Shown: one piece after another, positions 1 through 13,837 of the stretch
Layout of the letters: each line of letters opens with the position of its first letter
Numbering within the stretch: the stretch's first letter is position 1
DNA from: Ascidia mentula
Lineage: Eukaryota > Chordata > Ascidiacea > Phlebobranchia > Ascidiidae
Direction of reading: 5' to 3'
NCBI GenBank assembly: GCA_947561715.1
Contig: OX387199.1
Location: forward strand, 5,399,001-5,463,000
Length of the DNA stretch: 64,000 nt
Position numbers and translations under genes: made by a program
Notes under the pieces: generated by a model
What the model saw: the letters and a program-made list of their open reading frames with translations, nothing else
Told to the model about the DNA's origin: nothing
Database searches by the model: none

Positions 1-2
1 CC

Positions 3-3000
3 GCAAAAAAACTTAAAATGAAGACTCCCACAACATTTGTAAGTTTTTTGCTTAAAAACTCTCTAACTCCGGATGATTTGGGTGATTCTCCAGTGAAAAT
101 ACATAATGAAGAACATTTTTTTCAACTTGTAAAATATTCAAATGAGGTACTAATAACTATAGACGGCCTTGACGAAATTGCAGCTGACTGGAGTTTAGAG
201 TATGAAAATATTGATCCATTGAAAGAAAATAACCCTTTACTTTATATTTATGCTCTTATGAGGGGTGACTTGCTTGAAAATGCGAAAAAACTTTTCACTT
301 CTCGACAAAAGCATTTTTTCTCTATTGAAGCAGAATGTCGACCATTGTTTGTTGCTGAGGTTATGGGTCTTAATGAAAAATCTCAAGAAAATCTTTGCAA
401 CCAGATTTGTAGAGATAATGGTGCTGATGTGTGGAATGTCATAAAAGGCAATCCAAACTTTCTTTATTCTTGTTATGTCCCAGCAAAATGCATTTTTATT
501 GCTTATGTTATCTCAAATAGTCTTAAAGAAGGTGGTGACGGGCGATTTCACTCTCTTACTCATGTTTTTGCAAATGGATTCAAGTACTATTTCAAGCAGG
601 GTTTTATTAAGGGAACAGTAATAAAAATAAAAAAAGAAGAATATTTAAGCAAAATAGCTAGATTGGCATGGAATGGCTTCAAGGACAGCAAACTTGTATT
701 TACCGCAAATGACCTAAAAGAAGTAGGTATAGATCCAGAAAAACTTCGGGGACTTCTTGCTACATTTGTGACTGAAGAAAACTGGAAGATGAATTTCTTA
801 GTTACTGAAATTCTGAGCTATTTTTCACATTTGATTTGGCAAGAATATTTTGCTGCTTGTTACCTCGTCTTTTTTGCAAGAGTTAAAGAGTTTTCCCAAC
901 TATTTCCGAAATTCAAAACAAACAGATGGGAAGTAGTTACAAAGTTTGTTTTTGGTCTTTGCAATGCTAGCACTAGTAAGTCAATAGAAGATTTCTTTTG
1001 TAATGATTATTCTGAAACAATGACAGAAAAGAAAATACATCTGAAAAGGTTTTGCCGCAGCCATCTACAAAATTGTAATAGTGAAGGAAAAAAACTTTTG
1101 CAAATTTGCTCATGGTTACAAGAAATTGATGATGAAACTTTTTTTGAAGACAATCTTCATTTGTTGCCAGAAACATTGACTTTAACTGGAAACATACTTC
1201 CAACTGATGCTCATAGTGTTGTTTATGTTATAAGCAAAACAGACAAGCTTTTTAACATTAAAGTTGCCAGAAGTTGCAAATTTTTTCATGGAAGTTTTAG
1301 GGTTTTGTTAAAGGGACTGAGACAACACATACAGGTACGGCAATATATTACCACATAAAATATCCATTAGTTTTTTAGATATAAATATATCTGTTTCTTT
1401 TGAAGGACTTCTCAATCAGCCATAGAGTAACCAGAGAAGTAATAAAGGAATTGGCAGAAATCCACTTGACATTTAATGGTCAGTTAATAATTGACACTCA
1501 GGATAATAATTACATTAAACCTTCCAAACCCAGAAACTTCCTCAAAAAATTTGCTGATAATTTTGGCCCAGCTTGCAAAACAAAAGTAAGTGACCAAATT
1601 TGTTCTTGTTCATCACATTCAATGAGAAAACAAACACGGTCTTACAATTCTAATACAAATGATGCAATATGCATTATTACAGTGTAACCATACAAGTTAT
1701 CACATTTTCTGATCTAAACAAACTTAAACTATTATTGAAATATTAACTTCAGTAATCACTGTATTGTCACTACACAAGTGCACCATTACTTACTGAATGC
1801 CAATATTAAAAGAAAAAGCAAGCAGTTAGTCACATTAATTACTCTTATTCCAGGTTTTGCTTCCTTTTATGATTGGCATGCTTATGTTTGTTTCAGATAC
1901 CATCCCTATGGCTCAAAGGATATGAATTTGACACAGCAAATGAAAGTGAACTAGCATCATGTGTAAATATCACAGAAGCATTGTCTTTGTCTGGGTGCTC
2001 TGTGTTCAGTGCTGCATTTGCATTTAGCACCATAACAAACCTCAATCACCCAGTAAGTTTTAAACACAGGTATTTGCAAAAGTGTAAATGATGTTTTAGT
2101 TTTGCATTATTTATTTGTGGTTGAGAAAAAAAATTATTCAGTTTCCTAATGGCACTAATGCTAAGTTATCAAAATGTATATGTGGAATTAGTTTTGCATG
2201 TCACCTGGTGTGCACAGTATCATAAACACTTCATCAATGTGGTCACAACTATTTTGTTTCTATTCTCAAATTGTACATTTTTCTTATTGGAAGGTAGTAC
2301 ACTGTTACCAAAGACTTAACCAAAGTGTGCTTTCTAGTTAGTGACTGTGATTCCACTTCTACCAGTCTTCAATGACTGCAGAATGTTGAAATGTTTGGAC
2401 TGATTATGATAATCTTTTTTTTTTCAGTTGTTTTGCTTGGACATGAGCAAAGTTTACATTCCAAGCTCTTTTCTACAAATAATTTCCAACTCAACAAGAA
2501 TAAATATTAATAAGCTGATTGTAACAAAGTTCAAAATATCAGAAAGTGGGATTAAAGCTTGCGGGAAAGTTGATTTGTTTGAGAACAAACCCCAAGTATA
2601 TAATTCATGCAAATGTTTTAATTGGTCCATGTTGTTTATGTCTATACTAGCTTAAGCAAACATATGTCAATTTTAATTTTTAACCTATTAAACCTTGGTT
2701 TCCAATGATGTTGTTGCATGTTAGTTTGGTATGATAAACATTAATCAGATTTCTGTGAAAAACTTGCTCATCACAAAAGCATATATAAAAATTTGGTTGA
2801 TACATGAAACTGTTTCATTTTTAGATTAAAGAGAAACAGGAGAAGATTTACGAAATGCTAATTAATCTGATGTTCGAGGTTTGCAAAAACAAGAGTTAAA
2901 AAAATCCTTCTAATTTAGTTTTGTCTAGGTGGAATCCACACCAGCTAATATTGTACTTAATAGTGATGAGGAAGCTTGTGCTTTTTCTTGTGTGGTGCAT

Positions 3001-6000
3001 TTATTTCCCTCAATACTGGAAGTTACATTTAAGGAGATTAGTAACTTTGCAATTCTTGAAGTTGCTGGGTCTTTAAAAAACAAGGTGTGGGTTGTAAGAT
3101 TTTTTATTTGTATGTACTTAAATGTTTGATGAACAAAATTAATTATCCAATTAAAGTGATCATATACTATTTTTGACTAAAAATATTTCTTCTTCAAACT
3201 TCTTCTGGGTTTATATTACAACAGGTTACATAATATTGATGACAAAAACCTTTGTTAGCAGTGATTTCACACCATCTACAATGTGGAAGTGTAAAGTATT
3301 TCATCACAATGACTTCAAAACTGGCCTTTTCAGTAATTCAAAATCGCAAAATAGGGGAAAATTCCTGCACCATATTTGTAAACTATCCTTTAATAAACCC
3401 TAGAAAGACAACTTTAAAATCTTTAATAAGATTGTTTATTTCTTTTATTAGGTCTTGTGGCTTTGCAAGCATATAACCAAAGTCACAAACATGTTACTAA
3501 GAGGGAGCCATGTTTAATTCTGCATGTGATTGTTCTGCCTCTGTGACATCATGATTGATACAATGATATTGTTGACATAAAAAGAGATTCCAGCAATTTT
3601 TCATTTGTTTCAGATGACGTCATTGATACTTAATGGGAACATAGTTGATGATGAAAGTGCTTCCGCTATTGCTTCATGTATTCAGTGGATTGAGAATCTG
3701 TCTCTGAGGGGTTGTAAGATGAAAAGTGCTGAAATTTGCAAGATTGCAAATTCCATGTTGCAACTTCAGAAACCAGTAAGTTGTATGTTAGACCAGTGGT
3801 TTCCCAACTTTTTACTGTCACAGCATATTTGGATGCTCTGAATTGGTTTAAGATGACAAACTGTATTTTTAGTTATTTATTGTTTATATAAAGGTTTATT
3901 AAAACAACAACACTGCTTGCACACCCCTGGCTTGAATTTTTTTTTTTTTGCTGCTGACAACAAAAATGCGTATTTATTCATCTCTTTTTGTTTCTACATA
4001 TTTTCAAGACCTTACTTCAAAGTAAAAGCAAATAAAAATACGGCGCATGCACCACTGCAATACATGGATTTCAGTTGTCGGTAGCATAACACAGTTACAC
4101 AAACCGCCCTTTATTTAAAAATTTGCGCAGACGATGGCATTGGTAGTTTGTAAAGCTTGATCACAAGTAACAGTGATACAAAAGCTCAACATAGGACAAT
4201 TCTTTGAAATATTTAAACACTTTTCTTCAAACAAGAAGGGCAAATCTAAAGTCTTCGATAAGTTTGTTTATTCCTTGTAATAAGCCATTTGATTTTATTC
4301 GGTCTCATGGCATTGCAAGCATACAACTGCGACCAAAGTCACAAACCTGTTACTAAGTTGGAGCCATGTGTAATTCGAATTCTTTCTTTAACTGACTGAG
4401 CTACCCGAGCTCAACAAATAAATTCACCAAGTGGTTGTTCTGTCTCTGTATGGTCGTCATAATTAATACAATGATATTGTTGACATAAAAACTGATTCCA
4501 GCAATTTTCTTTTGTTTCAGATGATGTTGTTGAATCTTGATTGGAACACAGTTGATGATGAAAGTGCATCTGCTATTGCTTCATGTATTCAGTGGATTGA
4601 GAATCTGTCTCTGTGGGGTTGTAAGATGACAAGTGGTGGAATCTGTAAGATTGCAAATTCCGTATCACAACTTAAGAAACCAGTAAGTTGTATGTTAGAC
4701 CAGTGGTTTCCAAACTTTTTACTGTCACAGCATATTTGGATGCTCTGAATTGGTTTAAGATGACAAACTGTATTTTTAGTTATTTATTGTTTATATAAAG
4801 GTTTATTAAAACAACAACACTGGTTGCACACCCCTGGCTTGAATTTATTTTTGTTTTCCTAACGCCCATTTTTTTTGCTGCTGACAACAAAAATGCGTAT
4901 TTATTCATCTCTTTGTGTTTCTACATATTTTCAAGACCTTACTTAAAAGTAAAAGCAAATAAAAATACGGCGCATGCACCACTGCAAAACATGGATTTCA
5001 GTTGTCGGTAGCATAACACAGTTACACAAACCGCCCTTTATTTAAAAATTTGCGCAGACGATGGCATTGGTAGTTTGTAAAGCTTGATCACAAGTAACAG
5101 TGATACAAAAGCTCAACATAGGACAATTCTTTGAAATATTTAAACACTTTTCTTCAAACAAGAAGGGCAAATCTAAAGTCTTCGATAAGTTTGTTTATTC
5201 CTTGTAATAAGCCATTTGATTTTATTCGGTCTCATGGCATTGCAAGCATACAACTGCGACCAAAGTCACAAACCTGTTACTAAGTTGGAGCCATGTGTAA
5301 TTCGAATTCTTTCTTTAACTGACTGAGCTAAGGGAGCTCAGTGATTAAATTCACCAAGTGATTGTTCTGCCTCTGTGATGTCATATTTGTTCAATGATAT
5401 TTTTGACATAAAATTGGATTCGAGCAATGTTTCATTTGTTTCAGATGACGTTGTTGAATCTTCATGGGAACAGAGTTGATGATGAAAGTGCATCTGCTAT
5501 TGCTTCATGTATTGAGTGGATTGAGAATCTGTCTCTGGGTGGTTGTAAGATGACAAGTGGTGGAATCTGTAAGATTGCAAATTCCATATCACAACTTCAG
5601 AAACCAGTAAGTTGTATGTTAGACCAGTGGTTTCCAAACTTTTTACTGTCACAGCATATTTGGATGCTCTGAATTGGTTTAAGATGACAAACTGTATTTT
5701 TAGTTATTTATTGTTTTATATAAAGGTTTATTAAAACAACAACACTGGTTGCACACCCCTGGCTTGAATTTATTTTTGTTTTCCTAACGCCCATTTTTTT
5801 TGCTGCTGACAACAAAAATGCGTATTTATTCATCTCTTTGTGTTTCTACATATTTTCAAGACCTTACTTAAAAGTAAAAGCAAATAAAAATACGGCGCAT
5901 GCACCACTGCAAAACATGGATTTCAGTTGTCGGTAGCATAACACAGTTACACAAACCGCCCTTTATTTGAAAATTGGCGCAGACGATGGCATTGGTAGTT

Positions 6001-9000
6001 TGTAAAGCTTGATCACAAGTAACAGTGATACAAAAGCTCAACATAGGACAATTCTTTGAAATATTTAAACACTTTTCTTCAAACAAGAAGGGCAAATCTA
6101 AAGTCTTCAATAAGTTTGTTTATTCCTTGTAATAAGCCATTTGATTTTATTCGGCCTCGTGGCATTGCAAGCATACAACTGCGACCAAAGTCACAAACCT
6201 GTTACTAAGTTGGAGCCATGTGTAATTCAGGTTCTTTCTTTAACTGACTGAGCTAAGGGAGCTCAGTGACTAAATTCACCAAGTGATTGTTCTGCCTCTG
6301 TGATGTCATATTTGTTCAATGATATTTTTGACATAAAATTTGATTCCAGCAATGTTTCATTTGTTTCAGATGACGTCGTTGAATCTTGATAGGAACACAG
6401 TTGATTATGAAAGTGCATCTGCTATTGCTTTATGTATTGAGTGGATTGAGAATCTGTCTCTGGGTGGTTGTACGATGACAAGTGGTGGAATCTGTAAGAT
6501 TGCAAATTCCATATCACAACTTCAGAAACCAGTAAGTTGTATGTTAGACCAGTGGTTTCTAAACTTTTTCTGTCACAGCACAGTTGGATGCTCTGGTTGA
6601 AAATGACAAACTGTATTTTTAGTTAATTATTGTTTATATAAAAGTTTATTAAAACAACAATACTGGTTGCAAACCCTTGACTTGAATATATTTTTGTTTT
6701 CTTAAAACGCAATTTTTTTTTATTTGCTGCTGACGACAAAAATGCGTATTTATTCATCTTTTTTGTTTCTAAATATTTCCAAGACCTTACTTACAAGTAA
6801 AAGCAATTAAAAATATGGTGTATGTACCACCGCAAAACCTGCATTTCAGTTTTCGGTAACATAACACAGTTACACAACCCGTTTCTTCATTTAAAAATTT
6901 GCGCAGACGCAGGCATTGGTAGTTTGTAAAGCTCGATCACAAGTAACAGTAATACAAAATCACTATGTAGGAAAATTCCTTGAACATATTAGAAAACTCC
7001 CCTTGGGCAAATCTAAAATCTTCGATAAGTTTGTTTATTCCTTGTAATAAGCAATTTGTTTTTCTTGGGTCTCGTGGCATTGCCAACAGATAACTGCTAC
7101 CATAGTCACAAACGTGTTACTAAGTTGGAGCCATGTGTAATTCGGGTTCTTTCTCTTAACTGACTGAGCTACCGAAGGTCAACGATTAAATTTACCAAGT
7201 GATTGTTCTGCCTGAGTGGCGTTATGTTTATTACAATGATAATATTGACATTAAAAGTGATTCCGGCAATTTTTAATTTGTTTCAGATGAGGTCGTTGAA
7301 ACTTGATCGGACTACAGTTAATGATGAAACTGCATCTGCTGTTGCTTCATGTATTGAGTGGATTGAGGATCTGTCTCTTAGGTGTTGTATGACGACAAGT
7401 GGTGGAATCTGTAAGATTGCAAATTCCATATCACAACTTCAGAAAAAAGTAAGTTGTATTTTAGACCAGTGGTTTTCAAGCTTTTAGAGCCATGGCACAC
7501 TTGGATGTACTGGATTAGTTAGCGATACACTTAATTTTGAGTGGATTTAACTTTTAAGATCACATTATAAACAACAATTTTAGAAAAAATCAACAAAGAC
7601 AAGTTACAGCACTTGACACACTAAGTTTGAGCCTGATTACCAGGATGATTGTTTAGATTTAAAGACAGACTTCGTATTATCCGGAGAATTGCTTAAAATT
7701 TCAGCGATTTATTCAATTAGCCAAAATATTGACATTAATGTGAAGGGGACACAACCCAATATTTTTCTTAAAACATTACAAGCATGTTTTGAGTAAAAAG
7801 TGATGTTGCTATTTCTTTACATGCAGTAATGTTTCTCCTTTTTTCGATGCTAAACAAAGTGACATGCCATGTAAGCTAACATCAATCTTTACTTGTTTTA
7901 TAACAACATAAACCTTTTTGTTGTTTTTTTCCCAATGCCAAAGTTCTCTTTTATTGCATAAATTTTTAATTGTTTGCCCACATTACATTGAGAAAATAAT
8001 CTACAACAAGCCAACGAAATTTCACAAACTCCTTAAACTTATGCGTGGTTGGCTCAAAGATAACCAAACTACAAAAGAGTGAAAAGGTAGTTGGGCGTTA
8101 TGATAACATTATTTTAGCTGCGAAAGTTTAAATCTGCACCTCTGTTAACTACATGTAGTGTTTATAATGCTTTCGGTTAATCGCATGAAAAAGCTTGGCA
8201 AGTTTGCGATTTGCCGGATTCGACTGGTAAAAGCTAATAAAACTATGGCGCACGCACCACCGCAAAACATGCATTTCGGCTTTCGGGAACTTTTATACAT
8301 AAAATGGTTTTTCAGTAATGCAGATGCTCAAAATGGAAAAAAATCCTACACTCGTTTTTATAAAAACCTAGAAGGGTTTTGTTTGTATTGATTGCGTATC
8401 TTTATTTGGTTCAAAATATGTTAAGGATCTTATTTCAAAGTAAATGCAAATTAAACTATGGCGCACGCACCACCGCAAACATATGCGTATCAGTTTTCGG
8501 TAATGTAACACAGTTACACAAACCAATCTTTAATTGCAAAAATAGCGCAGACACAGGCATTGGTGGTTTGTTAGGCTCGATCACAAGCAACAGTAATACA
8601 AAAAGAAAAAACAAGAAAATATACTTGTGAACTCCCATTTAGGCTAGAAATGCAAATTCAAAATCTTCAATAAGTTTGTTTATTTCTTGTAATATGTTAT
8701 TTAATTTTATTGCGTCTCATGGCATTGCAAGCATATAACAGCGAACAAAGTCAACGTGTTACTAAGTTGGAGCCATAGCCAAATTAGAAAATTCGTCAAG
8801 TAATCGTCTGCGTCTGTGATGTAATAATTTGTACAATGATAATGTAACGTAAAATTCAGCTTGCAACATTTTTTTATTTGTTTCAGATGACATCGTTGAA
8901 TCTTGAAGGGAACAGAGTTGATGATGAAAGTGCATCTGCTATTGCTTCATGTATTCAGTGGATTGAGAATCTGTCTCTGGAAGGTTGTAAGATGACAAGT

Positions 9001-11046
9001 GGTGGAATCTGTAAGATTGCAAATTCCATATCACAACTTGAGAAACCAGTAAGTTGTATGTTAGACCAGTGGTTTCCAAACTTTTTACTATCATGACTCA
9101 TGACACACTTGGATGTTCTTGATTAGTTAGCACTACACTAAATTTTGAGTGGATTTAACTTTTTAAGGTCACACTTTTTGAGGTTATAAACATCAATTTT
9201 AAAAAAAATCAACAAAGACAAATTTATGCACTTGATACACAAAGTTTGATACACACAAGCCTGATTGCGAGGATGATTGTTTAAATTGAGAGACAGACTT
9301 CGCATTATCCGGATAATTGCACATAATTTCAGCGATTTATTCGATTAACAAAAATGTTCACATTAATGTGAAGGGGACATAAACACAGCCCAATATTTTT
9401 CTCGAAACATTGCAAGCATGATTTGAGTGAAAATGCGATGTTGCTATTACTTTTACAGACAATAATCTTTCGCACGATTTCGTTCGCAACAGTTTATACA
9501 TAACTTATCAGCTGTATCCCAGAAACCTGTGGCCATATCGAGATACTTTTTTCGCCAAAAATGTTTTAAAATTATGACCATCTCTTAGTTTAATTATTTA
9601 TATATTTTATTTTTCGTGTCACATGTACTTTAAGTGCTCGTGCACAAAACTTAAAAACTCAGTGTATCGCAGAAACTTTCAACGATATAATTTGAAACAA
9701 ACAAAAATGTAAACAATGGCGTAATTTAATACAAATATTTACAAACTGGATAAAAACAATAAAATCTGCGATGCTTTGGGAGTTAGGTGTCGATACACTG
9801 GAGGAATAAATGTCTGCTGTTTGACATTTAACGTACATTCATGTGCATTTATTCGATTAACATCTGTTTAAACTTGTCATTTTTTTATCCCAAACTGTCG
9901 TTTCTCCAAAATTCACCTGTATCCGCTACATGTTGCGACAACGCTGTACCCGCGGTTGGCCACGTCGTGTTTGTGTTCCTTTTGCGTTGTTCGTCAATGT
10001 ATGCGCCGTCGCAGTCGGTACAGGGTATGCGGTCACACCCCCAGCATCGAACGCATCTCCTGTACGATCTTTGGGATTGTAAAACCAAAGCACGCGGTCT
10101 GACAAGCGGGCGTTTAAACACATGGGGGCCGTTTAAACACATGGGGGCAAAATATATAGCAACACTACCACACCCTTTGTCACCTTTGGGCGAGGAATCT
10201 TGGTTTCACCACAGGAAGGAACCAGTGTGGCCATTCGCTAATAGCCCACTCTGCACATTACCAACTTCCTGTTTTTGGTCCTCTCCCTCTGAAACCTTGG
10301 TTTCCACTCTTGTATACAGTGCACGCCCTACAGCACGCTTGTGGGCGATGGGGTTTGCGGACCGAAACGACATATACTTGTCGGAATGAGTCGGTTACCA
10401 GCATACGCTTGCGCGGAGAGACCCCCGGTTCTATCTTTGAATTAAACTATCAACAAATGATATCACCCCGACGTATTCACGTTCTATTGTGAACTCGATA
10501 CTCGTTTCAATGCAATTCAGGTTTTCAAGCAGAGATTCCACGTCCACTCGTCTCCACATTTAAGCACTATAGCAACTAGCCCATAGCTGCATTAATGAGA
10601 CCCGATAGGTCAATGTTTTTTTATCACTTTTATTTCCAGATAAGAAAGTTGGATCTTGGCTACAATCACATACGTGGTGATGCGGCAAAAACCTTACTCA
10701 AATGTGTTCACAATATACAAGATGAACTTGAAGTCAGTAGTTGGGTTATAGATGACGACTTCAAAGTGAAATTTCAGAACCTGCCAGACCCTGTAAGTAT
10801 GAAAACCAGTTGTCCCATGTACAAACTGTCATTGCTATTTGATACTAACACGATAAAAATGTGTTTACCTCATGAGTTGTCTTGTATTAAGGCTTATGTC
10901 ATGTGCAAGCCTCTGGTTGACACCACTGGGTTAATATAAAGAAAGTCGACATCACCCTTTCATCAACACTACTGTTATAAAACTTATACAATGTATGAAA
11001 TAACCATTCCGTTGTATTGTAGAAGCCAAAGTTGACAATGTGGTAA
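3..11046 (+). CDS. NLR-type NACHT-LRR receptor, 5' end outside window
   Basis: Probable cytosolic pattern-recognition receptor. Exons by splice sites and phase (all phase 0): 3-1334, 1406-1585, 1897-2052, 2428-2595, 2825-2878, 2929-3084, 3614-3775, 4521-4682, 5445-5606, 6370-6531, 7287-7448, 8887-9048, 10640-10792 and 11023-11046. The first exon starts inside a NACHT domain: the P-loop is missing, but a Walker B-like LITIDGLDEI is present, followed by a helical region with HLIWQEYFAACYL, typical of the NLR segment before the LRRs. Later exons encode leucine-rich repeats (for example MTSLNL-N-V and NLSL-GC). The last exon ends KPKLTMW-stop; a GTGgtaaga donor three codons earlier leaves open a further exon. 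The frame is open to the left edge, so the N terminus lies upstream. High confidence in the NACHT-LRR class, less in the exact 3' end. Confidence 0.8.
3480..9130 (+). repeat. Tandem array of six LRR exon-intron units
   Basis: Six homologous 162-bp exons begin at 3614, 4521, 5445, 6370, 7287 and 8887. Spacing is 907, 924, 925, 917 and 1600 bp; the last interval carries extra repeat sequence. Each exon encodes 54 residues, about two ribonuclease-inhibitor-type LRRs, and is flanked by TTTCAG and GTAAGTTG. Both ends are phase 0, so copies can be gained or lost without a frameshift. Flanking intron sequence is duplicated with the exon and is nearly identical between the second and third units. Confidence 0.9.
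3793..4420. mobile_element. Transposon-like module in LRR introns (copies in each unit)
   Basis: Just after each LRR donor the intron reads CAGTGGTTTCCCAACTTTTT or a close variant (3793, 4701, 5625, 6550, 7468, 9069). This resembles the terminal motif of hAT-type elements and MITEs. Further on, at about 4300-4400 and in sister units, the reverse strand reads TAGCTCAGTCAGTTAAAG followed by a TTCGAATT motif, a degenerate tRNA-like A and B box, suggesting a tRNA-derived SINE tail. Related sequence recurs at 8180-8620. I could not define both ends or a target duplication. Confidence 0.45.
9885..10142 (-). mobile_element. Penelope-like element GIY-YIG endonuclease remnant
   Basis: The minus strand encodes a short open stretch with DRIPCTDCDGAYIDEQ and, about 25 residues on, LSQHVADTGEF. 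This matches the pattern of the GIY-YIG endonuclease of Penelope-like retroelements: an IPC-x-x-C segment before a YIG-type turn, then an AL-x-EH-x-x-x-TGH-type segment. The YIG glycine reads D and TGH reads TGE, so the copy looks degenerate. No reverse transcriptase was recognised beside it. It lies in the long intron before the exon at 10640, in a block richer in G+C than the surrounding intron. Confidence 0.5.
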
Positions 11047-13431
11047 GAAGTGAATCTCTAACTCCTACTCTCCACTTCAATCCATCCCTTATATTTGGGT
11101 TTAACAAATGCAAGTAAATATGATTGATCGATTGGAATTATTTTGTGGAGATCAACTCTCTCCTAAACCGGTAAGAAGATTTCTTAATGACGTTTCATTG
11201 ATGAAACGTGAAGTTTGAATATTTGAAACCCCTAAAATCTCTTGCTCCACCTACTGCCACGCCTCCCGACAATGTTACACCACAAGGTGGTGCACCAGGG
11301 TCAGTCTTGTTTGTATGTTTAGGAAACCATTGTTTGGTTAAGGGCCACGTCCGACGATTTATTTCAACCATCTCAACTGACTTATGGTACCAGAAGCGTT
11401 TTAATATTTTTACTTGAAATGTTAGTTTTACCAAAGGTTTGATGCATTTGCGACATTTTTGATGGTCGGTTGTACCTTTAGGACAACTTTGTTATCACAA
11501 ACAATGCGACATAAGATATGGGTGCTTGTAAATTTACAAAAAATATAACAGCGTGTATTGTGACCTCTTTTGACAAGTACAAATGAAACTTTCCAACGCA
11601 TTAACTTGAACTGTAACCGTTTATAATTTCCCGCAACTCTGTATCAAGGTTAGTGCGGAAGTAACGATTATCGTTTCATGTCAGTAAAGTTGGCAGCAAA
11701 ACTTTTGGTGATCGAACTTCACAAAATAACACATAAATATTATGAAACCTTGCTGTTATCGGGTGACTTTTGAATACTGGAAAAAGGCCTTAGATTTACA
11801 ACCAGGCGATAAAATTCAAAATTTCATTCAAAATTCAATTAACTTATATCATCGATATCGTAATATTCTGACCATTCCACACTAAAGTTCAGTGTTTCTC
11901 GTCGATATCTTGCTAAGATAGAAATGCGCTGAGCTCTGTTTAATGACAAGTAACAATATATTACTTCAGGCTGTTTGCTGCCAGAATCAACAGGGATTTC
12001 TGTCCCTTCTCACCAATAAACCTGCAATATAGATTCACAACTTTCCATCATAAACCGAATCGGTGAGTTTTATTATTTTCAACGATTTTAACTTTTTCAG
12101 TGACTTTACATTCAAACTCAAGTCGGTCTGCGCGGTCAATGTATAGGTTCTTATATCCCTTACCAAGTAGAATGACGACATCTAAAACAGTCGGTTAATA
12201 ATTCGAGAACTCGTTTGTTTGTAAATACAGGAGGTGGAGAATATTCCTTGTTTCATCCGTAAGTCACGTGATTACCCACGTCCTGTATCGTGTCATGGCG
12301 ATATATCGTCTCGATTACTTTTCAACGTATCGTCTTCCCATCAGGGTAGATGGGAGATCACAACCCAATCGTAACCTTTGACCTACTTCAACTTTACATC
12401 CTAAATTTTTTATCGTCAGGTTTTAAATCTTCCCCTTCATTACGATCTCGCTTCGTTGCTGAACATGAGGACAAAGGAGTGAAACCGAATCCACGATAAG
12501 ATTCGTCAAACTCCTCCACTTGAGGACTGAGAAGTGGACCCCATTCCTTTATTCATTCCTACTCCATGTCATGAACACATAACAGTCCCAAATTCTCCGT
12601 AAATATTCTTCGTATTTTTCTGTGCTTTTTATCCAACATCTGTGTGTTATTTGCACTTTTGGATTCAAACCTCACCGTGAGCTTGATTTTTCAAATGTCA
12701 CTCCGACTTGAAAGGAAACCAAACCGTTGTGTGGTTGATTGCCTTGACTACGAAGCCTGTAAACCCCATGATCTTGATACGATAGTTGTGATCGCCATGT
12801 AAGGACCTGCGCTGTGGGGCGATCCTGCCAATCATGCGATTGTATGAAACATTGGTGCATTTGCATTGTACGTTTTTATGTGGCATACAATCAAGGGCGT
12901 TTTTTTTAATGAATCTTGAATATTTTTGTTTTCTGCTCTGTGGTTCATTGAGTTTCGTCTTTAATTCTCTCTTACGTAAATGTTAATTGTACAAGTTTAT
13001 CCGTTTTCCAAACAATTTTCAACGACAGATTTTCCTATACTTGTAATTGCGAATCAAACATTGGTTTTAACATTTGTGTGCAGTTTACCGTAAAATGCGA
13101 CCTGTACCAATTTTTACAATGTTCCATGTGTATCTAAACGAGTATTATGATATTACATAGTTTCCTGATGTGAATTACGTTTTGATGCAAACATTAAATC
13201 ATAAAGGCATTGGCCATGTTTAGGACGACATCTAGTGTGTTTTATCGGTCAATTTTTCTGTCACTACATGTCGCAATATCAATCAATGCTGATGGTATTT
13301 TGTACGTTTGTTTATTTCGACTGATAAGGCTGATTCTGCAAATCTGATGTGTCATTGCGACATTAAGTGTCGAAAAAGAAAAGTTCTGTCAGTCACACGG
13401 GGTCGCAAGAGTTTTTATTAATGTTATTTAT
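11047..13431. other. Intergenic stretch, no gene recognised
   Basis: Between the NLR 3' end and the convergent glycosyltransferase no long ORF, splice-consistent exon set or RNA gene was recognised. An AATAAA is present near 12014, too far from the NLR stop to assign. A short open stretch ending at AAACCGgtaaga (near 11170) could be a stray exon of the NLR gene, but no matching acceptor was found. Confidence 0.4.
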
Positions 13432-13520
13432 CGCATTGGTCAAGCATCCGAGCCATGTAAGAAGAAAACCTGATCGGGATTCGTGGCCAGGATATCCTGG
13501 GTTCAAATCCCAGTGTGGTT
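13432..13520 (+). repeat. tRNA-derived SINE-like fragment
   Basis: The segment contains CCTGGGTTCAAATCCCAG, a good T-arm/B-box stem-loop, preceded about 55 bases upstream by an A-box-like TGGTCAAGCATCCGAG. The intervening part does not make a proper anticodon arm, so this is a tRNA-derived repeat or pseudogene. A similar B-box fragment (AGTTCGAATCC) occurs on the minus strand at 49445-49480. Confidence 0.4.
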
Positions 13521-13734
13521 TGAGAAAAAGCACAGCAACGTTAACGTAATTCAATTCCAAAACAATGTCAGTCCTTTCCACATAACGCTGTAGAATTGGT
13601 TTTCTTTCTGCCGTTCGTCGGAAACTTAGTTTGAAAGATATGTGGAACGTGTTCGCTTACTTCAGTTTGGAAGAATATTTAAACCTGACCTGATTATATT
13701 TAAATAAGGTGTGACCACCACAAAAATAAGTGAT

Positions 13735-13740
13735 TTTATT
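13735..13740 (-). terminator. Polyadenylation signal of the GT31 gene
   Basis: AATAAA on the minus strand, 98 bases beyond the stop codon at 13838-13840. Spacing and strand suit the 3' end of the glycosyltransferase transcript. Confidence 0.5.
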
Positions 13741-13837
13741 CTTGTGTGTTAAAGCCAGGCGTAAAAGCTCCCGTCAGATTAATTTCATCAATACAGAAGA
13801 AATAAGGCACCGAGGATTCGATTATGCACAAATTATG

